Part shown: in pieces, positions 6,814 to 14,629 of the stretch
Layout of the letters: every line of letters begins with the position of its first letter
Numbering within the stretch: position 1 is the first letter of the stretch
DNA from: Clostridiaceae bacterium
Lineage (GTDB): Bacteria > Bacillota > Clostridia > Lutisporales > Lutisporaceae
Length of the DNA stretch: 21,348 bases
Direction: 5' to 3'
Assembly: GCA_028697435.1 (NCBI GenBank)
Contig: JAQVFD010000007.1
Coordinates: forward strand, 1-21,348
Notes under the pieces: generated by a model
What the model saw: the letters and a program-made list of their open reading frames with translations, nothing else
Told to the model about the DNA's origin: nothing
Database searches by the model: none
Position numbers and translations under genes: made by a program

Positions 6814-7811
6814 TAAAGCTGCGCATTATTTTTAAACCATTCTACTGTTCTTCTGATTCCATTCTCAAGGTTTACTGCAGGCTCCCATCCGAGGAGCTTT
6901 TTTATACTGCTTATATCAGGCTCAGACTTACACAGGTCATGTTGCCTGTATGGAATAGCTCCATATACAGGACTGCTTTTTGTACCCAGGCAATCAAATA
7001 TCAGCTCAATATAATATTTAAGTTGGTAACTTGTACCGCTGCCGATATTTAATATTTCATTCTGTAATTCATCATTGGCAGCGGACATTAACAACCCATC
7101 CACGATGTTGCCTATATAGGTATAATCTCTGAGTTGTTCACACCCAGTGAGCTTGATTTCGATGTTATTTAATGCTGACAATATTATTTGAGCAAATAAT
7201 CTGCTGGGATTTTCAAACTCCCCATAAATTCCAAAAGGCCGGAGGGTTACTATACTTAAGTCCAGATCTTTGGCAATCTGATGTGCAATTAAAGTAGCAG
7301 CCGCCTTGGAGCTGCCATATATATTATTAGGGTTTAATCTTGTTTGTTCTATTATGGTGCCCTCAGAACATCCATATTCCATTCCTGAACCTGCGTTTAT
7401 GATTTTTCGGCATCCCATACCGGATAATGCTTCAACTAAATTGGTAATTCCAATTACATTTGTGGTTATTGCTTCAATATAGTCGTTATTTCTGTAATCA
7501 ACCCCGTATGCCGCCATATGAAATACATATTCAGGCATAATTTCTTCGATGCAGGACCTTAATGCATATTTGCTTCTTAAATCCAGTTTTATAATTTTAA
7601 TGTCTTGAATACAGTTATTTAGCCTCCATAGATTCGAACTTTCTCTAATGATTGTAAAAACGTTTGCACCGTATGCAACCAGTCTTTTTATAAGATGGGA
7701 TCCTATGAAGCCGGCTCCTCCCGTTACCAATATATTTGCTTCATAAAAGGGATCTCTTAAGTTGGTGTCCAAAGACCTATTCCCCCCAATGCACATTGTA
7801 TTGAACATCAA
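6810..7811 (-). CDS. NAD-dependent epimerase/dehydratase (extended SDR)
   Basis: This enzyme probably alters a nucleotide-activated sugar (epimerase, dehydratase or reductase). The cofactor loop TGGAGFIGS lies at residues 30-38 of the 333-residue reading. The catalytic set is Ser142 (NAGSGMEYG), Tyr165 and Lys169 (YGSSK), as in extended short-chain dehydrogenases. A substrate-side motif LRPFGIYG follows, and RDYTYIGNIVDG occupies the family's usual 'RdfvyV.D' position. The start is uncertain: TTG 7811 overlaps the upstream glycosyltransferase stop, but the ribosome binding site there is weak, and about 25 residues precede the first beta strand. An internal TTG near 7775, preceded by a G-rich stretch, is an alternative. 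Translationally coupled to the twin-domain glycosyltransferase, it probably supplies or modifies that enzyme's sugar donor. Confidence 0.85.
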   Translation of the reverse strand: MMFNTMCIGGNRSLDTNLRDPFYEANILVTGGAGFIGSHLIKRLVAYGANVFTIIRESSNLWRLNNCIQDIKIIKLDLRSKYALRSCIEEIMPEYVFHMAAYGVDYRNNDYIEAITTNVIGITNLVEALSGMGCRKIINAGSGMEYGCSEGTIIEQTRLNPNNIYGSSKAAATLIAHQIAKDLDLSIVTLRPFGIYGEFENPSRLFAQIILSALNNIEIKLTGCEQLRDYTYIGNIVDGLLMSAANDELQNEILNIGSGTSYQLKYYIELIFDCLGTKSSPVYGAIPYRQHDLCKSEPDISSIKKLLGWEPAVNLENGIRRTVEWFKNNAQLY

Positions 7812-9568
7812 TGATCTTTACCTAAACTCTTCAATTTTAAGTATGCCTCTCTCAGGCTTTTGATGTAAGTTTCGCAGATTCGCTTTAATTCCTGATTTTT
7901 GGACAGTGTACTCAGATTCCTTTCCAATAACTGCATTATTATTCTTAAACTCTTTAGATCTCTGAAATTTACGCATATCAGATCTTTTTTCAATTCAGGC
8001 AAAAGTAACCTCAACATATATATATCAGCATTTGCAGCCATATCCTCAACTTGCCTGATACCATAGTAGTCTGCCAAGGGCATATCATAATAAGAGTTAT
8101 TTTTACAGGCTCTTACACAATCTTCAAGAAAGTATAGGGTCCCTTCCTTTCTCAATAATCCTACAAGACCCGAATGGAATATTTCAAAGGGTTTTTTAAC
8201 TTCTGACGTAACCGGAAAGCGGTGAACAAAGATACATCCCTCCTGCCAAGCTTCAAAAAGCATAGAAGGATCAGAGAAGAAATATATATCAGGATCTAAA
8301 TATAAAAGCTTTTCCACGGAATGATTATTTTTCAGTATGAAATAAGACAAACCGGATTTTATAAGGTTGATATACCGATCTTTGCCCCATGACAGCATGA
8401 CATTATTAAGGTCATCAACTTCTATATTTTTGCTGTCAAGTAAAATTAGATTTGGGATATTCATTTCCGATAGAATGCTATAACTCTTTTCATCCATGCA
8501 GCAGACCCATAAGACAAATTGGGGCATATATCTGTTCAAGGATTCGTACATCGCTAATAATCTTACTATTTTTCGTTTGTCAACCAATGTGCAAAAAAAG
8601 CACATATCCTTCATATGAGCTATTTGAAGGTTAAAGTAGTTTCTGATATATTTTCCTTTTTTATTTGAATCCAGATAATAGTCGGAAGAAACACTTCTGA
8701 TTTTTTCTACAGCTTCTTTTGCATCGCTTATATAATCATAGTATAGAAGTTTGATTGCGGCATCGGAAAACTTCATCCAGTGGAGGCAGAGATCAAACTC
8801 ATTCCCATCATAAAACTTAAATGCATAAAAGTGAAAAAAAATAATTTTGGTACTGTCCACGAAAATATGTCCATCCTGTTCATGAATTGCCCCCTTGCCT
8901 TCCTGCCAAAGCCTGTAAGCAATGAAGGGGGTGAGGTTTATTCCGGCATTATCTGATACTTCAACTCCTTCGAATCTATCAGGCCAATCAACGGCATACA
9001 TCTGATCGCTCCACTTTCCTTCAATGGGTATTTCATGGCACCATTCAATGAGCTTGCTTCTGTACCATTCAAGACATTTAAGGGAATTTTCATCCCGGCT
9101 GAAACCGATGAAGCCAAGCTGATATAATCCGTAAATCTTGCTCAGATATTCATAAGACCCTGTATATTTTTCTTCGGTAAGCAGAATGGAACAGTCCCTT
9201 AGTTTGTCGAATATTGGCTGTGGATCCGACAGGAACTTTATATCTCCATCCAGCCAGATTATATGCTCAATCATTTCAAAGTGCTTAAATAAATATAACA
9301 GCACCGAGCCTTTGATTGTCCATGAATATTCCTTTTCAGTCCGGTTGCTCTTTGAAGCGTGAAGCTCCTTGTCTTCCATTTCTATATCCTTAAGGTTTAT
9401 TAAATTAATATGATCAAGGTTTAGTGACTGCATAATTGAAAAGGCTTTATTATCCATGCATATGAAGTACAGACAGAAGTCCCGGTCATGTTTGAGGAGC
9501 GAATTATATAAGATTAGTCCCATATATAAATATGATTTGCTGTAGACTGTGCAGTAGTTATGCTTCAA
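7808..9568 (-). CDS. Twin-domain glycosyltransferase with internal duplication
   Basis: The protein has 586 residues and two GT8-like nucleotide-sugar transferase domains. The first (about 1-290) has WLDGDIKFLSDP with Asp107-Gly-Asp109 and later GKWSDQMYAVDWPDRF, matching a family in which this segment lines the donor site. The second (about 320-586) has YLDPDIYFFSDP with Asp425-Pro-Asp427. The halves are visibly related: the first reads CMDNKAFSIMQSLN and the second CMDEKSYSILSEMN at the same relative position, both followed by an acidic K-[DN]-IE segment. The second half lacks the DQ-x-WP segment and is more diverged. The start is TTG with AGGAGG nine bases upstream. The epimerase overlaps its 3' end. 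The polymer made is unknown; a surface or coat glycan is inferred from context. Confidence 0.85.
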   Translation of the reverse strand: MKHNYCTVYSKSYLYMGLILYNSLLKHDRDFCLYFICMDNKAFSIMQSLNLDHINLINLKDIEMEDKELHASKSNRTEKEYSWTIKGSVLLYLFKHFEMIEHIIWLDGDIKFLSDPQPIFDKLRDCSILLTEEKYTGSYEYLSKIYGLYQLGFIGFSRDENSLKCLEWYRSKLIEWCHEIPIEGKWSDQMYAVDWPDRFEGVEVSDNAGINLTPFIAYRLWQEGKGAIHEQDGHIFVDSTKIIFFHFYAFKFYDGNEFDLCLHWMKFSDAAIKLLYYDYISDAKEAVEKIRSVSSDYYLDSNKKGKYIRNYFNLQIAHMKDMCFFCTLVDKRKIVRLLAMYESLNRYMPQFVLWVCCMDEKSYSILSEMNIPNLILLDSKNIEVDDLNNVMLSWGKDRYINLIKSGLSYFILKNNHSVEKLLYLDPDIYFFSDPSMLFEAWQEGCIFVHRFPVTSEVKKPFEIFHSGLVGLLRKEGTLYFLEDCVRACKNNSYYDMPLADYYGIRQVEDMAANADIYMLRLLLPELKKDLICVNFRDLKSLRIIMQLLERNLSTLSKNQELKRICETYIKSLREAYLKLKSLGKDH

Positions 9569-9641
9569 CTTCCGATACCTCCTGCCTTAGATATTCGTTA
9601 ATTTATAATATGACTTTTAAAAAAACATGTTACAGCTGGAC

Positions 9642-9665
9642 AAAAAAAGAGCCCTTCGGCTCTTT
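9642..9665 (-). terminator. Intrinsic terminator of the LysM gene at 9678
   Basis: An eight-base stem (9646-9653 with 9658-9665) closes a CTTC loop on the plus strand. On the minus strand the stem reads AAAGAGCC-GAAG-GGCTCTTT and runs into T residues. It ends the minus-strand LysM transcript and insulates the glycosyltransferase operon downstream. Confidence 0.85.
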
Positions 9666-9677
9666 AATCAGAATAAA

Positions 9678-10517
9678 TTAAGGGATATCTACTGTTTTCA
9701 GCATTGCCAGAAAACTTGGTACGACTCCCTCAGAAGCTACTCCGACCGGTATATTCATGTTAAATCGGAACAGCTCTCCTGCTATTTCCATTACAATTAT
9801 CTCCTTGGAGAAGGTCGGATTGGATGCACGCAGGTAGAATTCTGCGCTTTGGAAAAATGGTTCGAAAATTTCTGTTCCTGTAAGTTCATCAGGAGTACCA
9901 ACCAGTCTGAGTTCCTCAAGGGCATTTTCTCTGAGAGATATTATATTTGCATCTTCAGGTAGCAGTTGAATTCTTACAAAGTAACTGTCATCATAATTGA
10001 AGAATATCTGGTCTATTCCAGGCTCTTCTCCGGTGAAGGTGAAATCGTCCAGTATATAGATAGAATAACCTTGGTCACTTCGATTCAAGGTTGCTTCGCG
10101 ATATTCTGTCATTCCTTCAACATTTACCACGATTTTATTTCTTAATGGTCTGACTGAGGGCAGCTCCGGGATACATATAACTTGATTTACATAAATCAAA
10201 TCCGGATTGGCGATACCCGGGTTTGCCAGCAGTAGAGCCTGTAAAGGGATATTGTTGCGCTGAGCTATTTTATTAAGAGTATCTCCGTATCTTACAGTAT
10301 AATAAGTGCCGGAAAGGCAATCTGGAAATACAGGCTGTCGTGGGATGCAGATTCCCTGGGCAACACGGAGCCAGTGAGGATCAAGCCCGGGATTGGCATT
10401 GACTATGGCATCTACGGTGGTATTGTATCGCCGTGCCAGCCTGTATAATGTGTCACCCGACCTAATGTAGTATATGAAAGTGCCCGGAGGGCATGGAGGA
10501 AAAACTTGGCGGGACAT
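9678..10517 (-). CDS. LysM protein with two modules and an uncharacterised C-terminal domain
   Basis: The protein has 279 residues. LysM modules lie at about 14-58 and 72-116, each with GDTL and ANPG signatures and a terminal CIP. Each module is preceded by another Cys (PPCPPG, PDCLSG), the same layout as the LysM genes at 1.6-3.2 kb. The C-terminal 155 residues carry no catalytic motif I recognise. They look like a beta-rich domain with an acidic middle and the ending GELFRFNMNIPVGVASEGVV. There is no signal peptide. GGAG lies ten bases before the ATG. The gene sits 76 bases downstream of the YbaK-type gene on the same strand and ends at a strong terminator. The likely location is the cell wall or spore coat, inferred from the LysM modules and the lack of a secretion signal. 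Confidence 0.85.
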   Translation of the reverse strand: MSRQVFPPCPPGTFIYYIRSGDTLYRLARRYNTTVDAIVNANPGLDPHWLRVAQGICIPRQPVFPDCLSGTYYTVRYGDTLNKIAQRNNIPLQALLLANPGIANPDLIYVNQVICIPELPSVRPLRNKIVVNVEGMTEYREATLNRSDQGYSIYILDDFTFTGEEPGIDQIFFNYDDSYFVRIQLLPEDANIISLRENALEELRLVGTPDELTGTEIFEPFFQSAEFYLRASNPTFSKEIIVMEIAGELFRFNMNIPVGVASEGVVPSFLAMLKTVDIP

Positions 10518-10593
10518 TAATGATCATCTCCATTTTCAAACTATTGTAATATCAGTTTATGGAGTGAGCATAATGTTGTTGCATGTATATATT

Positions 10594-11055
10594 CTATTTG
10601 CATACATCTACCCATGTACCCCCTGTGACTTCCTGCAAGCGGTCAGGGGTTATTTTTACAGCAGAATTTGCAGAACCTGCTGCAGGATATACAAGTTCAA
10701 ATTCCTTCATTGAAACATCCAGGTAAATATCCATAGGATTTTTAAGACCAAAGGGGCACACTCCTCCTACGGGATGGCCTGTTATTTCAAGCACTTTTTC
10801 ATAGCTGAGCATTGAAGCTTTTTCATGGAAACAATCCTTGAACTTGCGATTGTCTATCCTTGCGTCGCCTCTTACAACGATAAGTATTGCTCTATCCTTA
10901 AGTCCGAAGGACATTGTCTTGGCTATAAGAGCAGGTTCAACACCATGAGCTTTTGCGGCAAGCTCAACAGTTGCGGTACTCATTTCCGTTACAATTATCT
11001 TCAAATCTGAATACCCATTTTCATCAAAAAATTCTTGTACACTTTCCAAACTCAT
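10594..11055 (-). CDS. YbaK/EbsC family aminoacyl-tRNA deacylase
   Basis: Members of this family hydrolyse mischarged tRNA, typically Cys-tRNAPro, in trans to prolyl-tRNA synthetase. The motifs are AKTMSFGL, then ILIVVRGDARIDNRK (conserved Gly and Asp of the fold, and a basic residue), and GHPVGGVCPFGL, the conserved glycine/proline loop of the active site. From Met at 11055 the protein is 153 residues, the usual size. The longest frame begins eight codons earlier at 11079, but AAAGGA falls inside that extension, nine bases before the ATG at 11055, which therefore is the start. A TATAAT-like element is visible upstream on the minus strand. The LysM gene follows on the same strand and could be read through from here. 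Confidence 0.88.
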   Translation of the reverse strand: MSLESVQEFFDENGYSDLKIIVTEMSTATVELAAKAHGVEPALIAKTMSFGLKDRAILIVVRGDARIDNRKFKDCFHEKASMLSYEKVLEITGHPVGGVCPFGLKNPMDIYLDVSMKEFELVYPAAGSANSAVKITPDRLQEVTGGTWVDVCK

Positions 11056-11147
11056 TATGTTACTTCCTTTCTTTTGCATATACTCTCAGACTGTAAGTAT
11101 AATCATACATATTATATCATAGAATTACAAAAAATTATGATATTCTT

Positions 11148-11251
11148 CAGACGCCAGATACCAGATGTCAGACGCCAGAATTAGGGTAAGGCTTCGAAGC
11201 CCTTCTAAACTCTAGTGTCTGGTGTCTAGTGTCTGCGCACACTAGTGCGCA
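11148..11251. repeat. Imperfect inverted-repeat element
   Basis: The left arm holds two copies of CAGACGCCAG (11148-11157 and 11169-11178, 21 bases apart). The right arm holds two copies of TCTAGTGTCT (11211-11220 and 11225-11234, 14 bases apart) and roughly mirrors the left. The centre is the perfect palindrome GGCTTCGAAGCC (11190-11201). A separate perfect hairpin with seven-base arms follows at 11234-11251 (TGCGCAC-ACTA-GTGCGCA). The whole 104 bases lie between the divergent deacylase and helicase genes. It looks like a non-coding repeat element of MITE or REP type. Confidence 0.55.
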
Positions 11252-11284
11252 TTCTTATATTATTATGAAAAATTTAGTTGCATT

Positions 11285-11312
11285 TTGCACATAATAAATG
11301 TATTGTTATATA
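11285..11312 (+). promoter_or_regulatory. Possible promoter of the helicase gene
   Basis: TTGCAC (11285-11290) and TATATA (11307-11312) are 16 bases apart. The leader of about 55 bases to the ATG is AT-rich and contains GTTAATG and CATTAAC as inverted copies. The -10 element is ambiguous in this AT-rich stretch. Confidence 0.35.
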
Positions 11313-11375
11313 GTTAATGCAATAATAAGCATTGGAATATTCATTAACATATATTTAAAGAATGGATGGTAGTAA

Positions 11376-12962
11376 ATGAAAAATCTGAGGTTTGAAGAAC
11401 TGGATTTATCCGGTGAGATATTAAAAGCAATAGAGAATAAAGGTTTTGAAGAAGCAACTCCGATTCAAGCCCAATCAATTCCATACATAATGGAAGGCAG
11501 GGATATAATAGGCCAGGCTCAAACTGGCACAGGAAAAACGGCTGCTTTCGGTATACCGATTCTGGAAAAGCTAAATCACGAAGAAAAGGCAATTCAAGGT
11601 ATGGTGCTTTGCCCAACCAGGGAGCTTGCCATACAGGTTGCCGATGAAATAAGGGAGTTGGCCAAGTTTAAAAGGGGAGTAGAGATTCTTCCAATTTACG
11701 GCGGACAGCCTATTGACAGGCAGATAAAGGCTTTGAAGAAAAGACCGCAAATCATTGTAGGGACACCCGGCAGGGTTATGGATCACATGAACAGAGGGAC
11801 CCTGAAAATTGACAAGGTAAGCATGGTAGTCCTTGACGAAGCAGATGAAATGCTGGATATGGGATTTATTGATGATATAGTAACCATTTTAAAAGCTGTT
11901 CCCAAGGAGCGTCAGACATTGCTTTTTTCTGCAACTATGCCAAAACCTATTCTGGAACTTACAAAAAGGTTTCAGAAGAACCCAAAGCATGTGATGGTAG
12001 TACATAAGGAACTGACTGTACCTAAGGTTGAGCAGGTATATTTTGAAGTAAAAGAAGCAACCAAACCCGAAGTGCTGTCAAGGCTTATTGATATGTACAA
12101 TCCAAAACTTTCGCTGGTTTTTTGCAATACAAAAAGAAAAGTTGACGAGTTGGTGGCAGAATTGCAGGGGAGGGGATATTTTGCAGACGGACTTCATGGA
12201 GATTTGAAGCAAGTGCAGAGAGATAGGGTGATGTCAAAATTCAGGAACGGAACGGTAGATATATTGGTTGCTACTGATGTTGCTGCAAGAGGTATAGATG
12301 TGGATGATATTGAAGCGGTATTTAATTATGACCTTCCTCAGGATGAAGAATATTATGTTCACAGAATAGGAAGAACGGCAAGAGCCGGCAGAGGGGGAAG
12401 GGCTTTTACTTTTATCGTAGGCAGAGAGATATATAAGTTAAGGGATATACAAAGGTATGCAAAGGCAAAAATCACACTGCAGAAGGCGCCATCTTCTGAA
12501 GATGTTGAAGAGGTAAGAACAAATGTATTCTTGGACAAAGTAAGGGAAATCATGGATGAAAACGATCTAAGCCAATATGTCAGTATTATAGAAAGATTGG
12601 CGGGAGAAGACTATACCAGCATCGAAATTGCTGCCGCTCTTCTTAAGATGACTATAAATAACAAGGATAAGGAAGTACAGCATGAGGAAACTGATTTTGA
12701 CGATACCGGAGCAGAAAGCGGGATGGTAAGACTGTTCATTAACATCGGCAGAAATCAGAAAGTTAGACCCGGAGATATTGTAGGCGGTATTGCGGGAGAA
12801 ACGGGAATTCCCGGAAAGCTTATTGGAAGCATTGACATATATGACAAATATACTTTTGTCGAAGTACCGAGAGAATATGCCGGTGATGTAATAAAAATAA
12901 TGAAGGATAACCAGATTAAAGGCAAAAGGATTAATATAGAGCCTGCTAATGCAAAACACTAG
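11376..12962 (+). CDS. DEAD-box RNA helicase with DbpA-type RNA-binding domain
   Basis: This ATP-dependent RNA helicase probably remodels rRNA or mRNA, as CshA/DeaD and DbpA proteins do. The motifs run in order over 528 residues: Q motif (GFEEATPIQAQ, 23-33), Walker A AQTGTGKT (48-55), PTREL, TPGR, DEAD (154-157), SAT (185-187), then in the second RecA domain ATDVAARGID and HRIGRTARAGRGG. The last 80 residues (from GMVRLFINIGR) match the DbpA RNA-binding domain, which in DbpA recognises 23S rRNA hairpin 92. Here the domain tail is lysine-rich (KIMKDNQIKGKRINIE). The ribosome binding site is weak (GGATGG). The AT-rich leader would suit cold-shock control, but that is inference. The gene stands alone and is followed by a hairpin at 12977. 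Confidence 0.94.
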   Translation: MKNLRFEELDLSGEILKAIENKGFEEATPIQAQSIPYIMEGRDIIGQAQTGTGKTAAFGIPILEKLNHEEKAIQGMVLCPTRELAIQVADEIRELAKFKRGVEILPIYGGQPIDRQIKALKKRPQIIVGTPGRVMDHMNRGTLKIDKVSMVVLDEADEMLDMGFIDDIVTILKAVPKERQTLLFSATMPKPILELTKRFQKNPKHVMVVHKELTVPKVEQVYFEVKEATKPEVLSRLIDMYNPKLSLVFCNTKRKVDELVAELQGRGYFADGLHGDLKQVQRDRVMSKFRNGTVDILVATDVAARGIDVDDIEAVFNYDLPQDEEYYVHRIGRTARAGRGGRAFTFIVGREIYKLRDIQRYAKAKITLQKAPSSEDVEEVRTNVFLDKVREIMDENDLSQYVSIIERLAGEDYTSIEIAAALLKMTINNKDKEVQHEETDFDDTGAESGMVRLFINIGRNQKVRPGDIVGGIAGETGIPGKLIGSIDIYDKYTFVEVPREYAGDVIKIMKDNQIKGKRINIEPANAKH

Positions 12963-12976
12963 TGACATAACCCGTA

Positions 12977-13007
12977 ATATTTGCAGCAAATGAAATGCTG
13001 CAAATAT
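12977..13007 (+). terminator. Stem-loop after the helicase gene
   Basis: Perfect 12-base arms (12977-12988 and 12996-13007) enclose a seven-base loop, 15 bases after the helicase stop. It lacks a following T run, so it may protect the 3' end rather than terminate alone. Confidence 0.5.
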
Positions 13008-13026
13008 AGGGATTTAGTCATATTAT

Positions 13027-13075
13027 ATGTTTCGTGTCAAACATTTTACAATAGAATTCAAATGGCACGAAACAT
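13027..13075. repeat. Inverted repeat ATGTTTCGTG / CACGAAACAT
   Basis: Ten-base perfect arms at 13027-13036 and 13066-13075 are separated by 29 bases. The left arm can also pair with the following AAACAT. A partial copy (CGTGAAAAATACAT) follows near 13094. This looks like a protein-binding site or a structured RNA; nothing identifies it further. Confidence 0.4.
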
Positions 13076-13117
13076 TTTCCGCAATTCATATGTCGTGAAA
13101 AATACATATTTTACAGT

Positions 13118-13146
13118 ACAAAAGCAGATGATTCTGCTACTTTTGT
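13118..13146. repeat. Bulged hairpin
   Basis: ACAAAAG (13118-13124) pairs with CTTTTGT (13140-13146). CAG (13125-13127) pairs with CTG (13134-13136), leaving a three-base bulge. It lies in the non-coding stretch between the helicase and the MFS gene. Confidence 0.4.
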
Positions 13147-13162
13147 GATGATAAATCTTTTT

Positions 13163-13225
13163 CAGGACATATATAGTGCAAAACTTTTATGTGAAACATA
13201 AAAGTTCAGGCACTAAAACAACCTG
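13163..13225. repeat. Compound hairpin in the helicase-MFS intergenic region
   Basis: The inner ten-base perfect stem (13182-13191 with 13197-13206, loop TGAAA) lies inside a second stem AGTGC/GCACT (13175-13179 with 13210-13214). A third short pair, CAGG/CCTG (13163-13166 with 13222-13225), lies outside both. Three nested helices suggest a folded RNA or a cruciform. Confidence 0.45.
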
Positions 13226-13267
13226 GTTAAAATTTATTAATATTATGTTACAGTTAACAGATGGTAA

Positions 13268-13297
13268 TTGACAGGAATATATTGGCAGGAGTATACT
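13268..13297 (+). promoter_or_regulatory. Near-consensus promoter of the MFS gene
   Basis: TTGACA (13268-13273) and TATACT (13292-13297) are separated by 18 bases. The transcript would start near 13304, about 18 bases before the hairpin at 13322. Confidence 0.7.
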
Positions 13298-13321
13298 TTA
13301 CAATAATATATTTCATTTTGA

Positions 13322-13357
13322 GTCATGGAATGTGTTCATTCCATGACTTTTGTTTTT
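13322..13357 (+). terminator. Terminator-like hairpin between MFS promoter and ribosome binding site
   Basis: Perfect 11-base arms (13322-13332 and 13337-13347) close a TGTT loop and are followed by TTTT-G-TTTTT, the form of an intrinsic terminator. It lies downstream of the predicted start site and ends only a few bases before the ribosome binding site GAGGGG, so it is either an attenuator, a terminator of upstream read-through, or an operator palindrome. Confidence 0.7.
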
Positions 13358-13376
13358 AGTAGAGGGGAAATACGAC

Positions 13377-14612
13377 ATGTCAATAATCAAAGATCTAATC
13401 AGTCCCTACAGGGGTATGCCAAAGGAAATATATATAATATTCATATCACGTATAGTGAATGCCATAGGATGCTTTGTAATGCCGCTTATGACAATAATAA
13501 TGACCGACAAGATAGGCTTGTCAAATGAGAATGCGGGGTTTTTCCTAAGTCTGAACAGCATGGTTTATCCGGTGGCTTCTATTATTGGCGGAAAGCTTGC
13601 CGACACCTATGGAAGGAAGAAGCTTATTATCATATTCGGTACTCTTGGAGCACTGTTGTACACTTACTGCGGTTTCATTGAACCATCAATGCAGCTTATA
13701 TACGTTATTCTGGCGGCAAGCACTATAATGTATGTGGCGGGACCTGCCCATGATTCACTGATCGCTGACCTTACCACACCGGAAAACAGAGCAAGGGCAT
13801 ATTCTTTAAGCTATCTTGGCTGGAACATAGGTTTTGCTGTCGGTCCGATATTTGGCGGATTCCTTTACAGGAGATACCTGCCTATAGTATTTATCGGAGA
13901 TGCGATAACTGCACTGATGGCGATTGGTCTTATTTACTTTTTTGTTAATGAGACCATAGACAGAACAAAAAATGAGATAACGGATGAAAGCAGGAAGCTT
14001 GAAAGAAGAGAGGAAGGTTCAATAATTTCAGTGCTGCTCAAAAGACCGATTCTTGTCTATTTTTCAATCATCGCATTAGGATATGAATTCTCATATTCCC
14101 AATGGAACTTCCTGATGCCGCTGCATTCCATAAAGAACTTCGGCGAAATGGGTGCCCAGTATTTTGGGTGGATGGCAAGTTTTAATGGTTTGGTGGTCAT
14201 ATTATTTACTCCGATTTTGACTAAGTTGACAAGAAAAACGAGAAGTATCAGAAGCATGGTCCATGGTATACTGCTTTATGCTGCAGGCTTTGGAATGTTA
14301 GGATTAATTAGCAAGCTGCCGTTTTTTTTCATTTCATGCTTTGTGTTCACGTTGGGAGAGGTGCTATTAACAATAAGTGTCATGCCTTTTATTGTAAACC
14401 ATACTCCGTCATCGCACAGGGGGAGAATGAGTGCGGTATTGACTACCATAACAGGCACGGGTTATGCAGTCGGTCCTATGGCAATGGGAAAGATATTGAA
14501 TTTTACAAGTATAGAAGATGCCTGGATATTTATTGGTGTATTAACTTCAATAACTGCTGTGATGATGCTTGGGCTTGAAAAGTATGAAGGACATCTTGAC
14601 GCAACAAAATAA
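13377..14612 (+). CDS. MFS transporter (drug/metabolite exporter type)
   Basis: This 411-residue integral membrane protein has about 12 hydrophobic segments and a central charged loop (DRTKNEITDESRKLERREEG). The loop between helices 2 and 3 carries the MFS motif A, GGKLADTYGRKK, typical of proton-coupled exporters. A helix-4/5 stretch reads IGFAVGPIFGGFLYRR, resembling motif C of antiporters. The substrate is unknown. The start is ATG 13377, with GAGGGG nine bases upstream; a TTG at 13350 also opens the frame but lies in the T run of the hairpin. A promoter at 13268-13297 drives the gene. A long structured non-coding stretch precedes it. DegV follows with its own promoter. Exporters are often induced by their substrates, and the hairpin would be the natural control point (inference). 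Confidence 0.88.
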   Translation: MSIIKDLISPYRGMPKEIYIIFISRIVNAIGCFVMPLMTIIMTDKIGLSNENAGFFLSLNSMVYPVASIIGGKLADTYGRKKLIIIFGTLGALLYTYCGFIEPSMQLIYVILAASTIMYVAGPAHDSLIADLTTPENRARAYSLSYLGWNIGFAVGPIFGGFLYRRYLPIVFIGDAITALMAIGLIYFFVNETIDRTKNEITDESRKLERREEGSIISVLLKRPILVYFSIIALGYEFSYSQWNFLMPLHSIKNFGEMGAQYFGWMASFNGLVVILFTPILTKLTRKTRSIRSMVHGILLYAAGFGMLGLISKLPFFFISCFVFTLGEVLLTISVMPFIVNHTPSSHRGRMSAVLTTITGTGYAVGPMAMGKILNFTSIEDAWIFIGVLTSITAVMMLGLEKYEGHLDATK

Positions 14613-14629
14613 TTCAGATTGATTTATAC

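Noticed and set aside
9627..9962. 111-codon plus-strand frame
   Set aside because: It begins inside the terminator region and runs antisense to the third LysM gene without any start signal.
11148..11251. CRISPR array
   Set aside because: The short repeats (10 bases) differ between arms, have unequal steps and no unique spacers; there are no cas genes.
12567..12989. 140-codon minus-strand frame opposite the helicase 3' end
   Set aside because: It is antisense to the helicase C-terminal domain and has no plausible start signal or domain.
13304..13336. Leader peptide or antiterminator for the MFS hairpin
   Set aside because: The leader is too short for a peptide ORF, and only four-base alternative pairings were found.
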